54,747 nt of DNA, from NCBI GenBank assembly GCA_050485385.1, contig JBJHBG010000013.1:1-54747 (forward strand), in the 5' to 3' direction. Positions 17,616 through 26,316 of the stretch are shown one piece after another (the first letter of the stretch is position 1; each line of letters opens with the position of its first letter). This DNA comes from RECO01 sp050485385. Its GTDB lineage: Bacteria; Pseudomonadota; Alphaproteobacteria; Geminicoccales; Geminicoccaceae. A model generated the notes under the pieces. The model saw nothing but the letters and a program-made list of their open reading frames with translations. It was not told the DNA's origin and did no database searches. The translations under genes and the position numbers were made by a program.

Positions 17616-19181
17616 TCACCCGCCGGCCGGCGGCTCGCGGTCCGCGGCGACCGCCAGCCGCAGGGCCTCCTGCACCCGCCCGGGTTCGATCGGTTTGGTG
17701 AGGCAGCCCTGCATGCCCACGGCGAGGCAGCGCGCCGCGACCTCCCCCGCGGCGTTGGCCGTGACGGCGACGATCGGCACCCGGCCGGCACTCCCTGCCA
17801 GTCCCCGAATCCGCGCGGTCGCCTCGAAGCCCGAGAGGCCGGGCATCTGGAGGTCCATCAAGACGGCGTCGAACCGGCCTTCCCCGGCCCGGGCGACCGC
17901 CGTCTCGCCGTCGAGTGCCGTCTCCACCTCGTGCCCCACCCGCTCGAGTACGATCTGCAAGAGCCGTACGTTCATCGGGTTGTCGTCCACCACCAAGAGC
18001 CGCCAGGGACCGTCGGCCCGCTCGCGCAGACCATGCACGGTAACGAACTCACGCTCGGCCGCGGCGGTGCCGTCCCACAACCGTCCGAGCGCTGCGGCCA
18101 ACACGTCGGCGGCCGCGGTCTGCGGCAGGTAGCCGTCGAAACCGGCCTCGCGCGCAGCCCCGGCCTCACCGCGGACGCCGGCGGCGACCAGGGCGAGCGC
18201 CGGCAGGTTCGGCCGTGCCGCCGCTGCGCGCCAGCGGGCAAGGGCAGCCCCGGTCTCCGCCCGCACCGCGTCGCAGACCACCAAAAGCGCATCGGGCGCC
18301 CCTTCCGCTCGCGCCAGTCCGCGCAGCATCTCGGCCGGATCGACGACCACCTCCGGCGTCACGCCCATCGAGCGCAAGCGTTCGCCGAGCAGACGGCCGA
18401 CCTCCCCCTGACCGCCAACGACCGTCACCCGGCGGCGGTCGAGCGGTGGCGGCGCCAGCGGCGCCGGTTCGGCGGTGGCCGGCAGCGGCAGGTCGACCGT
18501 CACGGTCGTGCCGCGTCCAGCCGCACTGGCAACGGCGATGCGCCCCCCCATACCGGCGACGAGATGACGGGTGATGGTGAGGCCGAGACCGAGACCCTGC
18601 TGACGATCCCCCGCCTCCAGTTGGACGAAGGGACGGCGGAGGCGGTCGAGCGCCTGGCGATCCATCCCCCGGCCGGTGTCGGCAACCCGGAAGCGGAGCA
18701 TGCCGTCCGCGCCAAGCGGCATCACCTCCAGCCGCACTTCGCCGTCGGTCGTGAACTTCAGCGCGTTGCCAACCAGGTTGAGCAGAACTTGGCGCAGTCG
18801 CCCCGGATCGCCCATCACCCAGGTTGGAACCGCATCGTCGACGACGCCGATCAGGCGGAGCGAGCGAGCGCCGATTCGCGGCCGGAGCCAGTCGAGCGAG
18901 CGACCCACCGCCAACCGCACGTCGAACGGCTCGTGCAGGACGTGCAGATCACCCCGCTCCAGCCGGTTCACGTCGAGCAGGTCGGCGATCAGCGTCAGCA
19001 TCGTCGCCGACGCATCCTTCAGCGCCTCGGCATAGCGCTGCTGCTGCGGATCGAGCGGCGTGAGCAACAACAGGTCGGTCATGCCGACGATGGCGTTCAT
19101 CGGATCGCGCAGATCGTGGGCGACGGCCGCCACCCAGTCCTTGACCGGCAAGCTCGGTCCCGGTTCGGCATCATCGGCCAC
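17616..19181 (-). CDS. Hybrid histidine kinase with a degenerate and an intact receiver
   Basis: A 521-aa cytosolic sensor kinase. Order: HisKA with the phospho-His in VAHDLRDPMNAIVG (about residue 22), HATPase_c (N box NLVGNALKFT, G1 VADTGRGM, G2 GLGLGLTITRHL), a receiver-like domain around residues 265-375 lacking the Thr/Lys pattern (pseudo-receiver), and a complete C-terminal receiver (VVDDNPMNVRLL, VLMDLQMPG, KPIEP). No sensory or membrane domain is present before the H-box. GTG at 19181, preceded by GGGAG, is preferred over TTG at 19223. No partner regulator is adjacent. Confidence 0.85.
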   Translation of the reverse strand: MADDAEPGPSLPVKDWVAAVAHDLRDPMNAIVGMTDLLLLTPLDPQQQRYAEALKDASATMLTLIADLLDVNRLERGDLHVLHEPFDVRLAVGRSLDWLRPRIGARSLRLIGVVDDAVPTWVMGDPGRLRQVLLNLVGNALKFTTDGEVRLEVMPLGADGMLRFRVADTGRGMDRQALDRLRRPFVQLEAGDRQQGLGLGLTITRHLVAGMGGRIAVASAAGRGTTVTVDLPLPATAEPAPLAPPPLDRRRVTVVGGQGEVGRLLGERLRSMGVTPEVVVDPAEMLRGLARAEGAPDALLVVCDAVRAETGAALARWRAAAARPNLPALALVAAGVRGEAGAAREAGFDGYLPQTAAADVLAAALGRLWDGTAAAEREFVTVHGLRERADGPWRLLVVDDNPMNVRLLQIVLERVGHEVETALDGETAVARAGEGRFDAVLMDLQMPGLSGFEATARIRGLAGSAGRVPIVAVTANAAGEVAARCLAVGMQGCLTKPIEPGRVQEALRLAVAADREPPAGG

Positions 19182-19233
19182 GATCGTGCGTCTCCCGCCG
19201 CAGGCGAGACAACATGCGAGCAAATCGCGGGAC

Positions 19234-19287
19234 GCGAAAGGTTTGAGTTAAGGTATTTTTTCCTGTAGAACGGCGGCGAAAGGTTTG
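19234..19287. repeat. 12-bp direct repeat in a divergent promoter region
   Basis: GCGAAAGGTTTG occurs at 19234-19245 and again at 19276-19287, 42 bp apart (about four helical turns), between the histidine kinase and the small gene starting at 19297. The spacer is AT-rich (TTAAGGTATTTTTT), unlike its surroundings. It could be a paired operator. Confidence 0.4.
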
Positions 19288-19296
19288 GAGAAGCCG

Positions 19297-19623
19297 ATGC
19301 CCGCCCCGCGTCGTTCCGCTCGCGCCACGTCCGATCCGCCGACCGGCGACGCCACGGAGTCCGCACCCAAACGGCCCGGTCGCCGGACCAAGGTCGAAGC
19401 GGACCCGGCACTACGCGTCGCCGCTCTGCGCACCGTCCTTTTCGACACCATCGAGGCCGAAGTCCGCGACGGCAACGTCCGGGTGATCCTGTGGCTCGCC
19501 GACCGCCTCAAGCTGCTCGAGGCGCAAGAGGAAAAAGCGGGGCCGGCCGACGAGTTGCGGGCGTTGTTGGAGGACCTGCCACCGCAAGAGCTGCGCGAAT
19601 TCGCCAGCCTCGCCGCGAAATAG
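19297..19623 (+). CDS. Small basic protein of unknown function
   Basis: A 108-aa protein. The N-terminal ~35 residues are Pro/Arg-rich and AT-hook-like (APKRPGRRTK); the remainder is helical (FDTIEAEVRDGNVRVILWLADRLKLLE, LEDLPPQELREFASLA). No family recognised; nucleic-acid binding is a guess from the basic tail. ATG at 19297 is preceded by GGAG 6 nt upstream; a TTG at 19285 is in frame but has no such site. Divergent from the histidine kinase. Confidence 0.6.
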   Translation: MPAPRRSARATSDPPTGDATESAPKRPGRRTKVEADPALRVAALRTVLFDTIEAEVRDGNVRVILWLADRLKLLEAQEEKAGPADELRALLEDLPPQELREFASLAAK

Positions 19624-19636
19624 GCAGTAGGACGTG

Positions 19637-19993
19637 TCAGGCGGATTCGACGGTAACGGAAGTGTCGGACGTGTGGAACACGACCAGTCCGTCGTTGAAG
19701 CGCAGGAACCTGAAGCCACTCACGTCGATCCCCTCGGCGGTGACGTGCGACCGCACCACCCCGGCTTCGTAGTCCGGAGACGGCGCCTCCAGCACCATGT
19801 CGCGAAACGCCGAGTCGTTGAACAACACGACCTCACCGCTCGCTCCCGGCTGCAAGTCCGTCACGGCTACGCGAAAGACGATGGCCATGTCGTCCTCGCC
19901 GGAACGAGCCAACACAGGCACGTCTGCCGCTCGGTCGATCTCTGCTGCCAACGCCTTTTTCGTCACTTCGACACATCCCGCCGCGCGAACCAT
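19637..19993 (-). CDS. Hypothetical protein
   Basis: A 118-aa protein from ATG 19993 (109 aa if GTG 19966 is used). It appears beta-rich (VFRVAVTDLQPG, EVVLFNDSAFRDMVLEAP, GFRFLRFNDGLVVFHT). No family recognised and no membrane segment. It converges with the small gene ending at 19623, 13 bp away. Upstream bases to 20126 are less GC-rich and show no gene. Confidence 0.5.
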   Translation of the reverse strand: MVRAAGCVEVTKKALAAEIDRAADVPVLARSGEDDMAIVFRVAVTDLQPGASGEVVLFNDSAFRDMVLEAPSPDYEAGVVRSHVTAEGIDVSGFRFLRFNDGLVVFHTSDTSVTVESA

Positions 19994-20126
19994 CTGGATC
20001 CGTTCATCACGGTTTCGCCCGCCCTTGCCAACTGCCTTTTACCCACGTTGCCCACCGACATGGTAAACGGCGTACCCAAGGTTCCCACACCGCGCACAAA
20101 CTATGTGCATTTACCTTAGACGGGCA

Positions 20127-20157
20127 ACCCGAACTTTCCTTCCAGGAAAGTTCGGGT
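20127..20157 (-). terminator. Perfect 13-bp hairpin after ilvD
   Basis: ACCCGAACTTTCC at 20127-20139 pairs perfectly with 20145-20157 around the loop TTCCA. It begins 8 bp past the ilvD stop codon on the minus strand. There is no clear T-run, but position and strength fit a transcription end. Confidence 0.6.
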
Positions 20158-20165
20158 CTCGCCGT

Positions 20166-21890
20166 TCAAAGGTCGGCGTAACAGTGCACTTCGGCGCCGC
20201 CGCCGGGATGGGTGACCGCACCCTTCTCGGCGGAACCGACCGTCTGCGCGTACTTCCAGAGCGTGCCCGACGCGTAGAACGTCGGCCGCGGCTGCCACGT
20301 TTCGCGGCGTCGCGCCAACTCCGCCTCGTCCAACTCGACGTCCAGCGTGCCCTTGCTCGCGTCGATGGCGATGACGTCACCGTCGCGGATCAGCCCGATC
20401 GGTCCGCCCGCCGCCGCCTCGGGCCCGACGTGGCCGATGCAGAACCCGCGGGTCGCGCCCGAGAATCGGCCGTCGGTGATCAAGGCCACCTTGTCGCCAC
20501 GGCCTTGGCCGTAGATCGCCGAGGTCACGCCCAGCATCTCGCGCATGCCGGGACCGCCCTTCGGACCCTCGTAGCGGATGACGATGACCTCGCCGTCGGC
20601 GTACCTGCCCGCCTGAACGGCCGCCATCGCGTCTTCCTCGCAGTCGAAACAGCGCGCCGGACCCTTGAAGACGAGGCTCGGCAGTCCCGCCACCTTGACG
20701 ATCGCCCCCTCCGGCGCGAGCGAGCCCGCGAGGCCGACCACGCCGCCCCAGGTGGTGATCGGGTCCGACGTCGGCCGCACCACCGGGTTGGGCACGAACT
20801 TCACGCCCTGGAGGTTCTGGGCGATGGACTTGCCCGTCACCGTGATGCAGTCGCCGTGCAGGTAGCCGCCGTCCAGGAGCGCCTTCATCAGAATAGGCAC
20901 CCCACCGACGTCGTGCAGGTCGCGCATGACGTACTGTCCGGCGGGCTTGAGGTCGGCGATGTAGGGCGTGCTGCGGAAGATCTCGGCGACGTCGTGCAGG
21001 TCGAACGCGATCCCAGCCTCGTGGGCCAGCGCCGGCAGGTGCAGCGCACCGTTGGTCGAGCCGCCGGAGGCCGCCACCACACGGGCCGCGTTCTCGAGCG
21101 ACTTCAAGGTGATGATGTCGCGCGGCCGGATGCCGGCGGCCAACAGCTCCATCACCGCCTCGCCCGACGCCTCCGCCCACTGGTCGCGGGTCTCGTAGGG
21201 TGCCGGCGTACCGGCCGAGCCGGGCAGGGCGAGGCCGATCGCCTCCGACACGCAGGCCATGGTGTTGGCGGTGAACTGACCGCCGCAGGAGCCGGCCGAC
21301 GGGCAGGCCACCTGCTCCAACTCCGCCAAGTCCTCCGGGCTCATGTCGCCGACCGCGTGCTTGCCCACGGCCTCGAACACGTCCTGCACGGTAACGTCCT
21401 TGCCGCGGAACTTGCCCGGCATGATCGAGCCGCCGTACATGAAGACCGCCGGCACGTTGAGGCGCGCCATCGCCATCATCAGGCCCGGCAGCGACTTGTC
21501 GCAGCCGGCGAGCCCGACCAGCGCGTCGTAGGCGTGGCCGCGCACGGTGAGCTCGGTGGAATCGGCGATCACCTCGCGGCTGACCAGGGACGACTTCATG
21601 CCCTGGTGGCCCATGGCGATGCCGTCGGTGACGGTGATGGTGGTGAACTCACGCGGCGTGCCGCCGGCCTTGGCGACGCCCCGCTTGGCGGCCTGCGCCT
21701 GGCGGGCGAGCGCGATGTTGCAGGGGGCCGCCTCGTTCCAGGTCGTCACCACCCCGACGAACGGTCGCGCGATGTCGTCCTTGGTCAACCCCATGGCGAA
21801 GTAGTAGGAACGGTGCGGCGCCCGATCCGGCCCCATCGTGGAGTGCCGGCTCGGAAGTTTAGCCTTGTCGAAAACGGTAACCCTCGCCAT
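20166..21890 (-). CDS. ilvD: Dihydroxy-acid dehydratase IlvD
   Basis: A 574-aa iron-sulfur enzyme of branched-chain amino acid synthesis that dehydrates dihydroxyisovalerate and dihydroxymethylvalerate. Cys ligands appear in TWNEAAPCNIAL, GLAGCDKSLPG and ACPSAGSCGGQFTANTM. The C-terminal half has FDCEEDAM, RYEGPKGGPGMREML and LITDGRFSGATRG. This is the ~570-aa short IlvD form. Monocistronic by appearance: hairpin after the stop, divergent from the YihY gene. Confidence 0.93.
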   Translation of the reverse strand: MARVTVFDKAKLPSRHSTMGPDRAPHRSYYFAMGLTKDDIARPFVGVVTTWNEAAPCNIALARQAQAAKRGVAKAGGTPREFTTITVTDGIAMGHQGMKSSLVSREVIADSTELTVRGHAYDALVGLAGCDKSLPGLMMAMARLNVPAVFMYGGSIMPGKFRGKDVTVQDVFEAVGKHAVGDMSPEDLAELEQVACPSAGSCGGQFTANTMACVSEAIGLALPGSAGTPAPYETRDQWAEASGEAVMELLAAGIRPRDIITLKSLENAARVVAASGGSTNGALHLPALAHEAGIAFDLHDVAEIFRSTPYIADLKPAGQYVMRDLHDVGGVPILMKALLDGGYLHGDCITVTGKSIAQNLQGVKFVPNPVVRPTSDPITTWGGVVGLAGSLAPEGAIVKVAGLPSLVFKGPARCFDCEEDAMAAVQAGRYADGEVIVIRYEGPKGGPGMREMLGVTSAIYGQGRGDKVALITDGRFSGATRGFCIGHVGPEAAAGGPIGLIRDGDVIAIDASKGTLDVELDEAELARRRETWQPRPTFYASGTLWKYAQTVGSAEKGAVTHPGGGAEVHCYADL

Positions 21891-21948
21891 CGGTGCCTGC
21901 CCTTGAGACTTCGTTCGAACGCTTCCAACCTACTTGCCGGCGCACGCG

Positions 21949-22800
21949 ATGCCTAGCATCGACACTGCACCGCCGCCGCCCGCCCGTGGTTGGGCTCGTT
22001 GGGTGCGGGCGTTCAACGGCTTCAACGACAACCACCAGTCCATCCACGCGGGCCACATCGCCTTCGTGGCGCTGTTGTCGCTGTTTCCCTTCCTGATCGT
22101 CCTCGTCTCCGTGGCGGGCCTGATCGGCTCGATCGAAGCCGCCGCCGAATTCCTCGACATGGCGATGGACCAGATGCCGGCGGACGTCGCGGCAGCACTC
22201 GGGCCCGTCGCCTCCGAGATCGTCGACGCTCCGCGCAGGGGCGTGCTCACCATCGGCCTGGGGGCTGCGCTCTGGGCGGCATCGACCGGCTTCGAAGCCC
22301 TGCGCTACGCCTTCAACCAAGCCTATGGCGCGCAGCAGCTTCGCCAGCTCTGGTGGCGCCGGCTCCAAAGCCTCGGCCTCACGATCCTGTTCGCACTGGT
22401 GGTGATCTTCACGACCTTCTCCATGGTCATCGTGCCGCGCTTGGTCGCCGTCGGCGCCGCCCTTCTCAACCGGCCCGACGCAGCCGTACCGATCGTGCCC
22501 TGGTTCGGCCCCCTGATCGCGTTCGTCGTGTTGGTGGTGATGACGGCGGCGCTGTTCCAGGTGCTGCCGCGTGCCCGTCCCCGCTGGCTGGAGGTGCTGC
22601 CGGGAGCCGTCTTCACCGTGGTCGGCTGGATCGTCTGCGCCCAGCTCTTCAACCTCTACCTCGTCCACGTCGCCGCCTACAGCATCACCTACGGCAGCCT
22701 CGGCGGGGTGGTGGCGACCTTGATGTTCTTCTACATCGCCGCCGCCGTCCTGCTGTTCGGTTGCGAACTCAACGCCGCCGGTCACCGCCCACGAGCTTGA
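21949..22800 (+). CDS. YihY/virulence factor BrkB family membrane protein
   Basis: A 283-aa inner-membrane protein with about six hydrophobic segments. Family features: NDNHQSIHAGHIAFVALLSLFPFLIVL at the N-terminus, ALWAASTGFEALRYAFNQAY, LPRARPRWLEVLPGA, and YSITYGSLGGVVATLMFFYIAAAVLLFGCELNA. Function of the family is unresolved; it was once mis-called RNase BN. ATG at 21949 is chosen; TTG at 21934 is in frame. Precedes fabI by 54 bp. Confidence 0.85.
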   Translation: MPSIDTAPPPPARGWARWVRAFNGFNDNHQSIHAGHIAFVALLSLFPFLIVLVSVAGLIGSIEAAAEFLDMAMDQMPADVAAALGPVASEIVDAPRRGVLTIGLGAALWAASTGFEALRYAFNQAYGAQQLRQLWWRRLQSLGLTILFALVVIFTTFSMVIVPRLVAVGAALLNRPDAAVPIVPWFGPLIAFVVLVVMTAALFQVLPRARPRWLEVLPGAVFTVVGWIVCAQLFNLYLVHVAAYSITYGSLGGVVATLMFFYIAAAVLLFGCELNAAGHRPRA

Positions 22801-22854
22801 TGGAGCGGCGCCCCCCGCTAGGATGGTTTACCCCTCGCCTGACTGGAGACCTCG

Positions 22855-23667
22855 ATGATCGAGACCGGAACCCTGCTGGCCGGCAAGCGCGGCCTGATCA
22901 TGGGCGTGGCCAACGACCGCTCGATCGCCTGGGGCATCGCCCGCGCCGCGCGCAACCACGGTGCCGACCTCGCCTTCACCTACCAGGGCGAGGCCCTCGC
23001 CAAGCGGGTGCGGCCGCTCGCCGAGCAGGTGGGCTCCGACCTCGTCATGCCGGGTGACGTTACCAGCGGCGAGGAGATGGACGCGCTGTTCGCCGCCATC
23101 GCAGCGCGCTGGGGCCGTCTCGACTTCGTCGTCCACGCCATCGCCTTTTCCGACAAGGACGAGTTGCGCGGCCGCTACGTCGACACCAGTGCGGCGAACT
23201 TCCAGCGCACCATGGCCATCTCGTGCTACTCGTTCACCGAGATCTGCCGGCGCGCCGACGTGCTGATGAACGACGGCGGCAGCCTCTTGACGCTCACCTA
23301 CGGCGGCGCCGAGCGGGTGATGCCGCACTACAACGTGATGGGCGTGGCCAAGGCGGCGCTGGAGGCGAGCGTGCGCTACCTCGCGGCCGACCTGGGCGGC
23401 CGCAACATCCGCGTCAACGCCATCTCCGCCGGACCGATCCGCACCCTGGCGGCCTCCGGCATCGGCGACTTCCGCTACATCCTGAAATGGAACGAGTACA
23501 ACGCGCCCCTCAAGCGCAATACCACGCTCGACGACGTCGGCGGCGCCGCCCTCTACCTTCTCTCCGACCTCGGCGCGGGCACCACGGGCGAGGTGCTGCA
23601 CGTCGACAGCGGCTATCACGTCGTCGGCATGAAGGCGGTCGACGCCCCCGATATCTCGGTCGTCTAG
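22855..23667 (+). CDS. fabI: Enoyl-ACP reductase FabI
   Basis: A 270-aa NADH-dependent enoyl-[acyl carrier protein] reductase completing each fatty acid elongation cycle. Features: LIMGVANDRSIAWGIA at the cofactor site, FVVHAIAFSDK, and catalytic Tyr-x6-Lys in YNVMGVAKAALEA, then NAISAGPIRTLAASGI. It starts with ATG behind GGAG. It is followed after 10 bp by aroC, a pairing common in alphaproteobacteria. Confidence 0.94.
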   Translation: MIETGTLLAGKRGLIMGVANDRSIAWGIARAARNHGADLAFTYQGEALAKRVRPLAEQVGSDLVMPGDVTSGEEMDALFAAIAARWGRLDFVVHAIAFSDKDELRGRYVDTSAANFQRTMAISCYSFTEICRRADVLMNDGGSLLTLTYGGAERVMPHYNVMGVAKAALEASVRYLAADLGGRNIRVNAISAGPIRTLAASGIGDFRYILKWNEYNAPLKRNTTLDDVGGAALYLLSDLGAGTTGEVLHVDSGYHVVGMKAVDAPDISVV

Positions 23668-23677
23668 GACACGGATC

Positions 23678-24775
23678 ATGGCCGGCAACGGCTTCGGCAC
23701 GGCCCTGCGCTTCACCACCTTCGGCGAGAGCCACGGGCCCGCCCTCGGCTGCATCGTCGACGGCGTGCCCCCGGGTCTGGACCTCGTGGAGCCCGACATC
23801 CAGCGCTGGCTCGACCGCCGCCGCCCGGGACAGTCGAAATTCGTGACGCAACGTCAAGAGCCCGACACGGTCGAGATCCTGTCCGGTACCTTCGAGGGCC
23901 GCACGACCGGTACGCCGATCGGCCTGTTGATCCGCAATCAGGACCAACGGTCCAAGGACTACGGCGAGATCAAGGACATGTATCGGCCGGGGCATGCCGA
24001 CTTCACCTACGACGCGAAGTACGGCTTCAGGGACTATCGCGGCGGCGGCCGGGCGAGCGCCCGCGAGACGGCGATGCGGGTCGCCGCCGGCGCCGTCGCC
24101 CGCAAAGTGCTGGGCGACGGCATCCGCATCCGCGGCGCCCTCGTCGAGATCGGCGGCGACGGCGTCGACCGCGCGGCCTGGGACTGGGAGGCCGTCGAGC
24201 GCAATCCCTTCTGGTGTCCCGATCCGGCAGCGGCCGAGCGCTGGGAGCGGCAGCTAGGCGAGGTGAGGAAGGCCGGCTCCTCGGTCGGCGCCGTGGTCGA
24301 GGTGGTGGCCGAAGGCGTGCCGGCGGGGCTCGGCGAGCCGGTCTACGACAAGCTCGATGCGGATCTCGCCAAGGCGATGATGTCGATCAACGCGGTCAAG
24401 GGCGTCGAGATCGGCGACGGCTTCGGTGCAGCGCGTCTCACCGGCGAAGGCAATGCGGACGAGATGCGGCTGGAGGACGGCAGACCCGCGTTCCTCGCCA
24501 ACCACGCGGGCGGCATCCTCGGCGGCATCAGCACCGGCGCTCCGGTCGTCGTGCGCTTCGCGGTCAAGCCCACCAGCTCGATCCTCACGCCGCGCCGCTC
24601 CATCGACCGGTTCGGCAACGAGGTCGAGGTGCGGACCAAGGGCCGGCACGATCCCTGCGTCGGCATCCGAGCCGTTCCGGTGGGCGAGGCGATGCTGGCC
24701 TTGGTTCTCGCCGACCACCTGTTGCGGGATCGGATGCTGGGTCCCCGTCCCCGCGCCGGCGGCCCCGCTTGGTAG
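23678..24775 (+). CDS. aroC: Chorismate synthase AroC
   Basis: A 365-aa FMN-dependent enzyme converting EPSP to chorismate, the last shared step of aromatic amino acid synthesis. Signature regions: FTTFGESHGPALGCIVDG, RRRPGQSKFVTQRQEPD, YRPGHADFTYDAKYG, RDYRGGGRASARETAMRVAAG, and GILGGISTGAPVVVRFAVKPT. It overlaps no neighbour and follows fabI by 10 bp, so co-transcription is likely. Confidence 0.95.
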   Translation: MAGNGFGTALRFTTFGESHGPALGCIVDGVPPGLDLVEPDIQRWLDRRRPGQSKFVTQRQEPDTVEILSGTFEGRTTGTPIGLLIRNQDQRSKDYGEIKDMYRPGHADFTYDAKYGFRDYRGGGRASARETAMRVAAGAVARKVLGDGIRIRGALVEIGGDGVDRAAWDWEAVERNPFWCPDPAAAERWERQLGEVRKAGSSVGAVVEVVAEGVPAGLGEPVYDKLDADLAKAMMSINAVKGVEIGDGFGAARLTGEGNADEMRLEDGRPAFLANHAGGILGGISTGAPVVVRFAVKPTSSILTPRRSIDRFGNEVEVRTKGRHDPCVGIRAVPVGEAMLALVLADHLLRDRMLGPRPRAGGPAW

Positions 24776-24835
24776 CGGACTCGACGCAAGAAAAGTTTTG
24801 CCCGCACTTTTCCACAGCCCCCGCATGGAGGGTGG

Positions 24836-25462
24836 ATGGATAGCGTCTCAACCCACTCCAGCGTACCGCCGCCGGCCGTTCGCCTTCTCGCCGACGTCGC
24901 CTGCCCCTGGAGCTACCTCACCCTGATCGCCCTCGGCCGGGCGTTCGGCCCGGGCCTGCGCCTGGAGTGGCACCCCTTCATGCTGAACCCGAAGGATTTG
25001 GTGCGGCAGCGGACCCGGCTGTTGGAGGCGGTCAACCGCTATGCCGAACAGCTCGGCACGCCGTTCCGCGCCGAATCGCTGGCGCAGCCGGTCGACAGCC
25101 GGCGCGTGCATGCGGTCGTCCTGGCGGCCGACGGCGCGAGTGTCGCGGCCGTTGCCGGCGCCCTCTTCCGCTTTCGCTTCGAGCACGCGAGCCCACTCGT
25201 CGGCGACGAAGCCATCGGCGGCGCTCTGGTCCCTGCGGTCGGGCGGGACGCCGCCCGCCGGCTGCTGGAGGCGAGCGAAGCCCGCCTCGAACTCGTCGAT
25301 CGTGCCGACCGCGCGGCCCGCGTCGCCGGTGTCGGCGAAATCCCCGTCTCGGTGCTCGACGACGCCTACGTCATCGCCGGCCTGCAACCGCCGGAGTGCT
25401 TCGTCGGGCTGGCCGAACTCGCCGCCACGGAAAGGCGGCTGCGGAGCGAAGGCCCAGGTTGA
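24836..25462 (+). CDS. DsbA-family (FrnE/HCCA isomerase-like) thioredoxin-fold protein
   Basis: A 208-aa cytosolic thioredoxin-fold protein. LLADVACPWSYLTLIALGRA is the FrnE-type N-terminus, and the C-terminal VGEIPVSVLDDAYVIAGLQPPECF supplies the cis-Pro loop and final helix. The active site reads CPWS, with a single Cys, so it is not a classical dithiol oxidoreductase; 2-hydroxychromene-2-carboxylate isomerase-like or glutathione-linked activity is possible. GGAGG lies just before the ATG. The aroC-facing spacer contains TTTTCCACA, one base off a DnaA box. Confidence 0.7.
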   Translation: MDSVSTHSSVPPPAVRLLADVACPWSYLTLIALGRAFGPGLRLEWHPFMLNPKDLVRQRTRLLEAVNRYAEQLGTPFRAESLAQPVDSRRVHAVVLAADGASVAAVAGALFRFRFEHASPLVGDEAIGGALVPAVGRDAARRLLEASEARLELVDRADRAARVAGVGEIPVSVLDDAYVIAGLQPPECFVGLAELAATERRLRSEGPG

Positions 25463-25538
25463 CGGCGGATGCCGTCAGCACGTGTCGGGGCCGTCCGGGG
25501 CGAGCATCGAGCCCCCCCGCCTTCGCTCACTTCGACGC

Positions 25539-25919
25539 TCAGGGGGTCCAGGCCTCGTAGTCGCCGGTGGCCTTGTCGCGCTTGCCGCCGCGCTTGACGT
25601 GGCCGGCCGGGACGTAGGCCTCCGCCGTGCCGCTCATGTTCGGCATGTGCTCGCGCTCCCAGCGCGGCGCCGGCAGGGGCTGCTCGCTCGGCGCGAAGCG
25701 CAGTCGGCGATGCAGCCAGCCGGCCCAGCCCGGCGGCACGGCCGACCCCTCGGGCTCGGCCCCCGACGCATAGACCACCCACCGCCGCTCGAACCGCCAA
25801 TCCTTGGCGCCACGCTGGCGATAATAGGCGTTACCGAACTCGTCCTCGCCGACGCGTTCGCCGTGGCGCCGGGTCAAGAGATAGGTCCCGAGCCGATTGA
25901 AGCTGAGCCACCGCAACAT
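25539..25919 (-). CDS. NDUFA12-type NADH:ubiquinone oxidoreductase accessory subunit
   Basis: A 126-aa protein with the NDUFA12 / NADH dehydrogenase 17.2-kDa signature: RRHGERVGEDEFGNAYYRQR, RRWVVYASGAEPEGSAVPPGWAGWLHRR, and the C-terminal AYVPAGHVKRGGKRDKATGDYEAWTP. This complex I accessory subunit is restricted to alphaproteobacteria and mitochondria, which supports the taxonomic call. ATG at 25919 follows GAGG; an upstream in-frame ATG at 25937 is less likely. It converges with the DsbA-like gene. Confidence 0.9.
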   Translation of the reverse strand: MLRWLSFNRLGTYLLTRRHGERVGEDEFGNAYYRQRGAKDWRFERRWVVYASGAEPEGSAVPPGWAGWLHRRLRFAPSEQPLPAPRWEREHMPNMSGTAEAYVPAGHVKRGGKRDKATGDYEAWTP

Positions 25920-26191
25920 GCAGCCCTCGTCCCCCATATCGATGGTGGCCGGACTATGGTCGCTCGCCCGCCGACGGTCCACACGCCGAAGGTCGGGGGT
26001 CGACGGACGGCCGGCAGAGTCTCCAGCGATGGAGATCAAGGTCCAGCTCGCCTGACTGGAGCACTCGGCTCAATGAGCAGGCGAGCTTCCGGCTGCAACC
26101 CCCTGACGAAGCGTGTTTCGGGCGCGAAAGCCCCTCGCCGGGCGGGGGCGATCGTGCTAATCATGGCGGGGCGGCGACTCGACGCGCTTTT

Positions 26192-26207
26192 CCACAAGAT
26201 TTTGCGT
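26192..26207. promoter_or_regulatory. NrdR box 1
   Basis: CCACAAGATTTTGCGT matches 12 of 16 positions of the NrdR consensus ACACWATATATWGTGT. It lies 31 bp (start to start) from a second match, the usual NrdR pair spacing of about three helical turns. NrdR is the ATP/dATP-sensing repressor of ribonucleotide reductase genes. Confidence 0.7.
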
Positions 26208-26222
26208 GGATGTCGCGAAACG

Positions 26223-26238
26223 CCACTAGATATAGGGG
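26223..26238. promoter_or_regulatory. NrdR box 2
   Basis: CCACTAGATATAGGGG also matches 12 of 16 positions of the NrdR consensus, with the central ATATA-type palindrome best conserved. It is 178 bp before the nrdJ start, so the transcript probably has a long leader. Confidence 0.7.
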
Positions 26239-26307
26239 CGACTTTGGGTTCTCATGGACCTGGGCAGAGGGCGGCGCGGCGCCGGTTCGGGACTTCCCTC
26301 CCCAGCT

Positions 26308-26316
26308 TGTGGATAA
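26308..26316 (-). promoter_or_regulatory. Perfect DnaA box in the nrdJ leader region
   Basis: TGTGGATAA is the exact reverse complement of the DnaA box TTATCCACA. DnaA control of ribonucleotide reductase promoters is known in E. coli and other bacteria. One near-match (TTTTCCACA) lies about 120 bp upstream. Confidence 0.5.
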
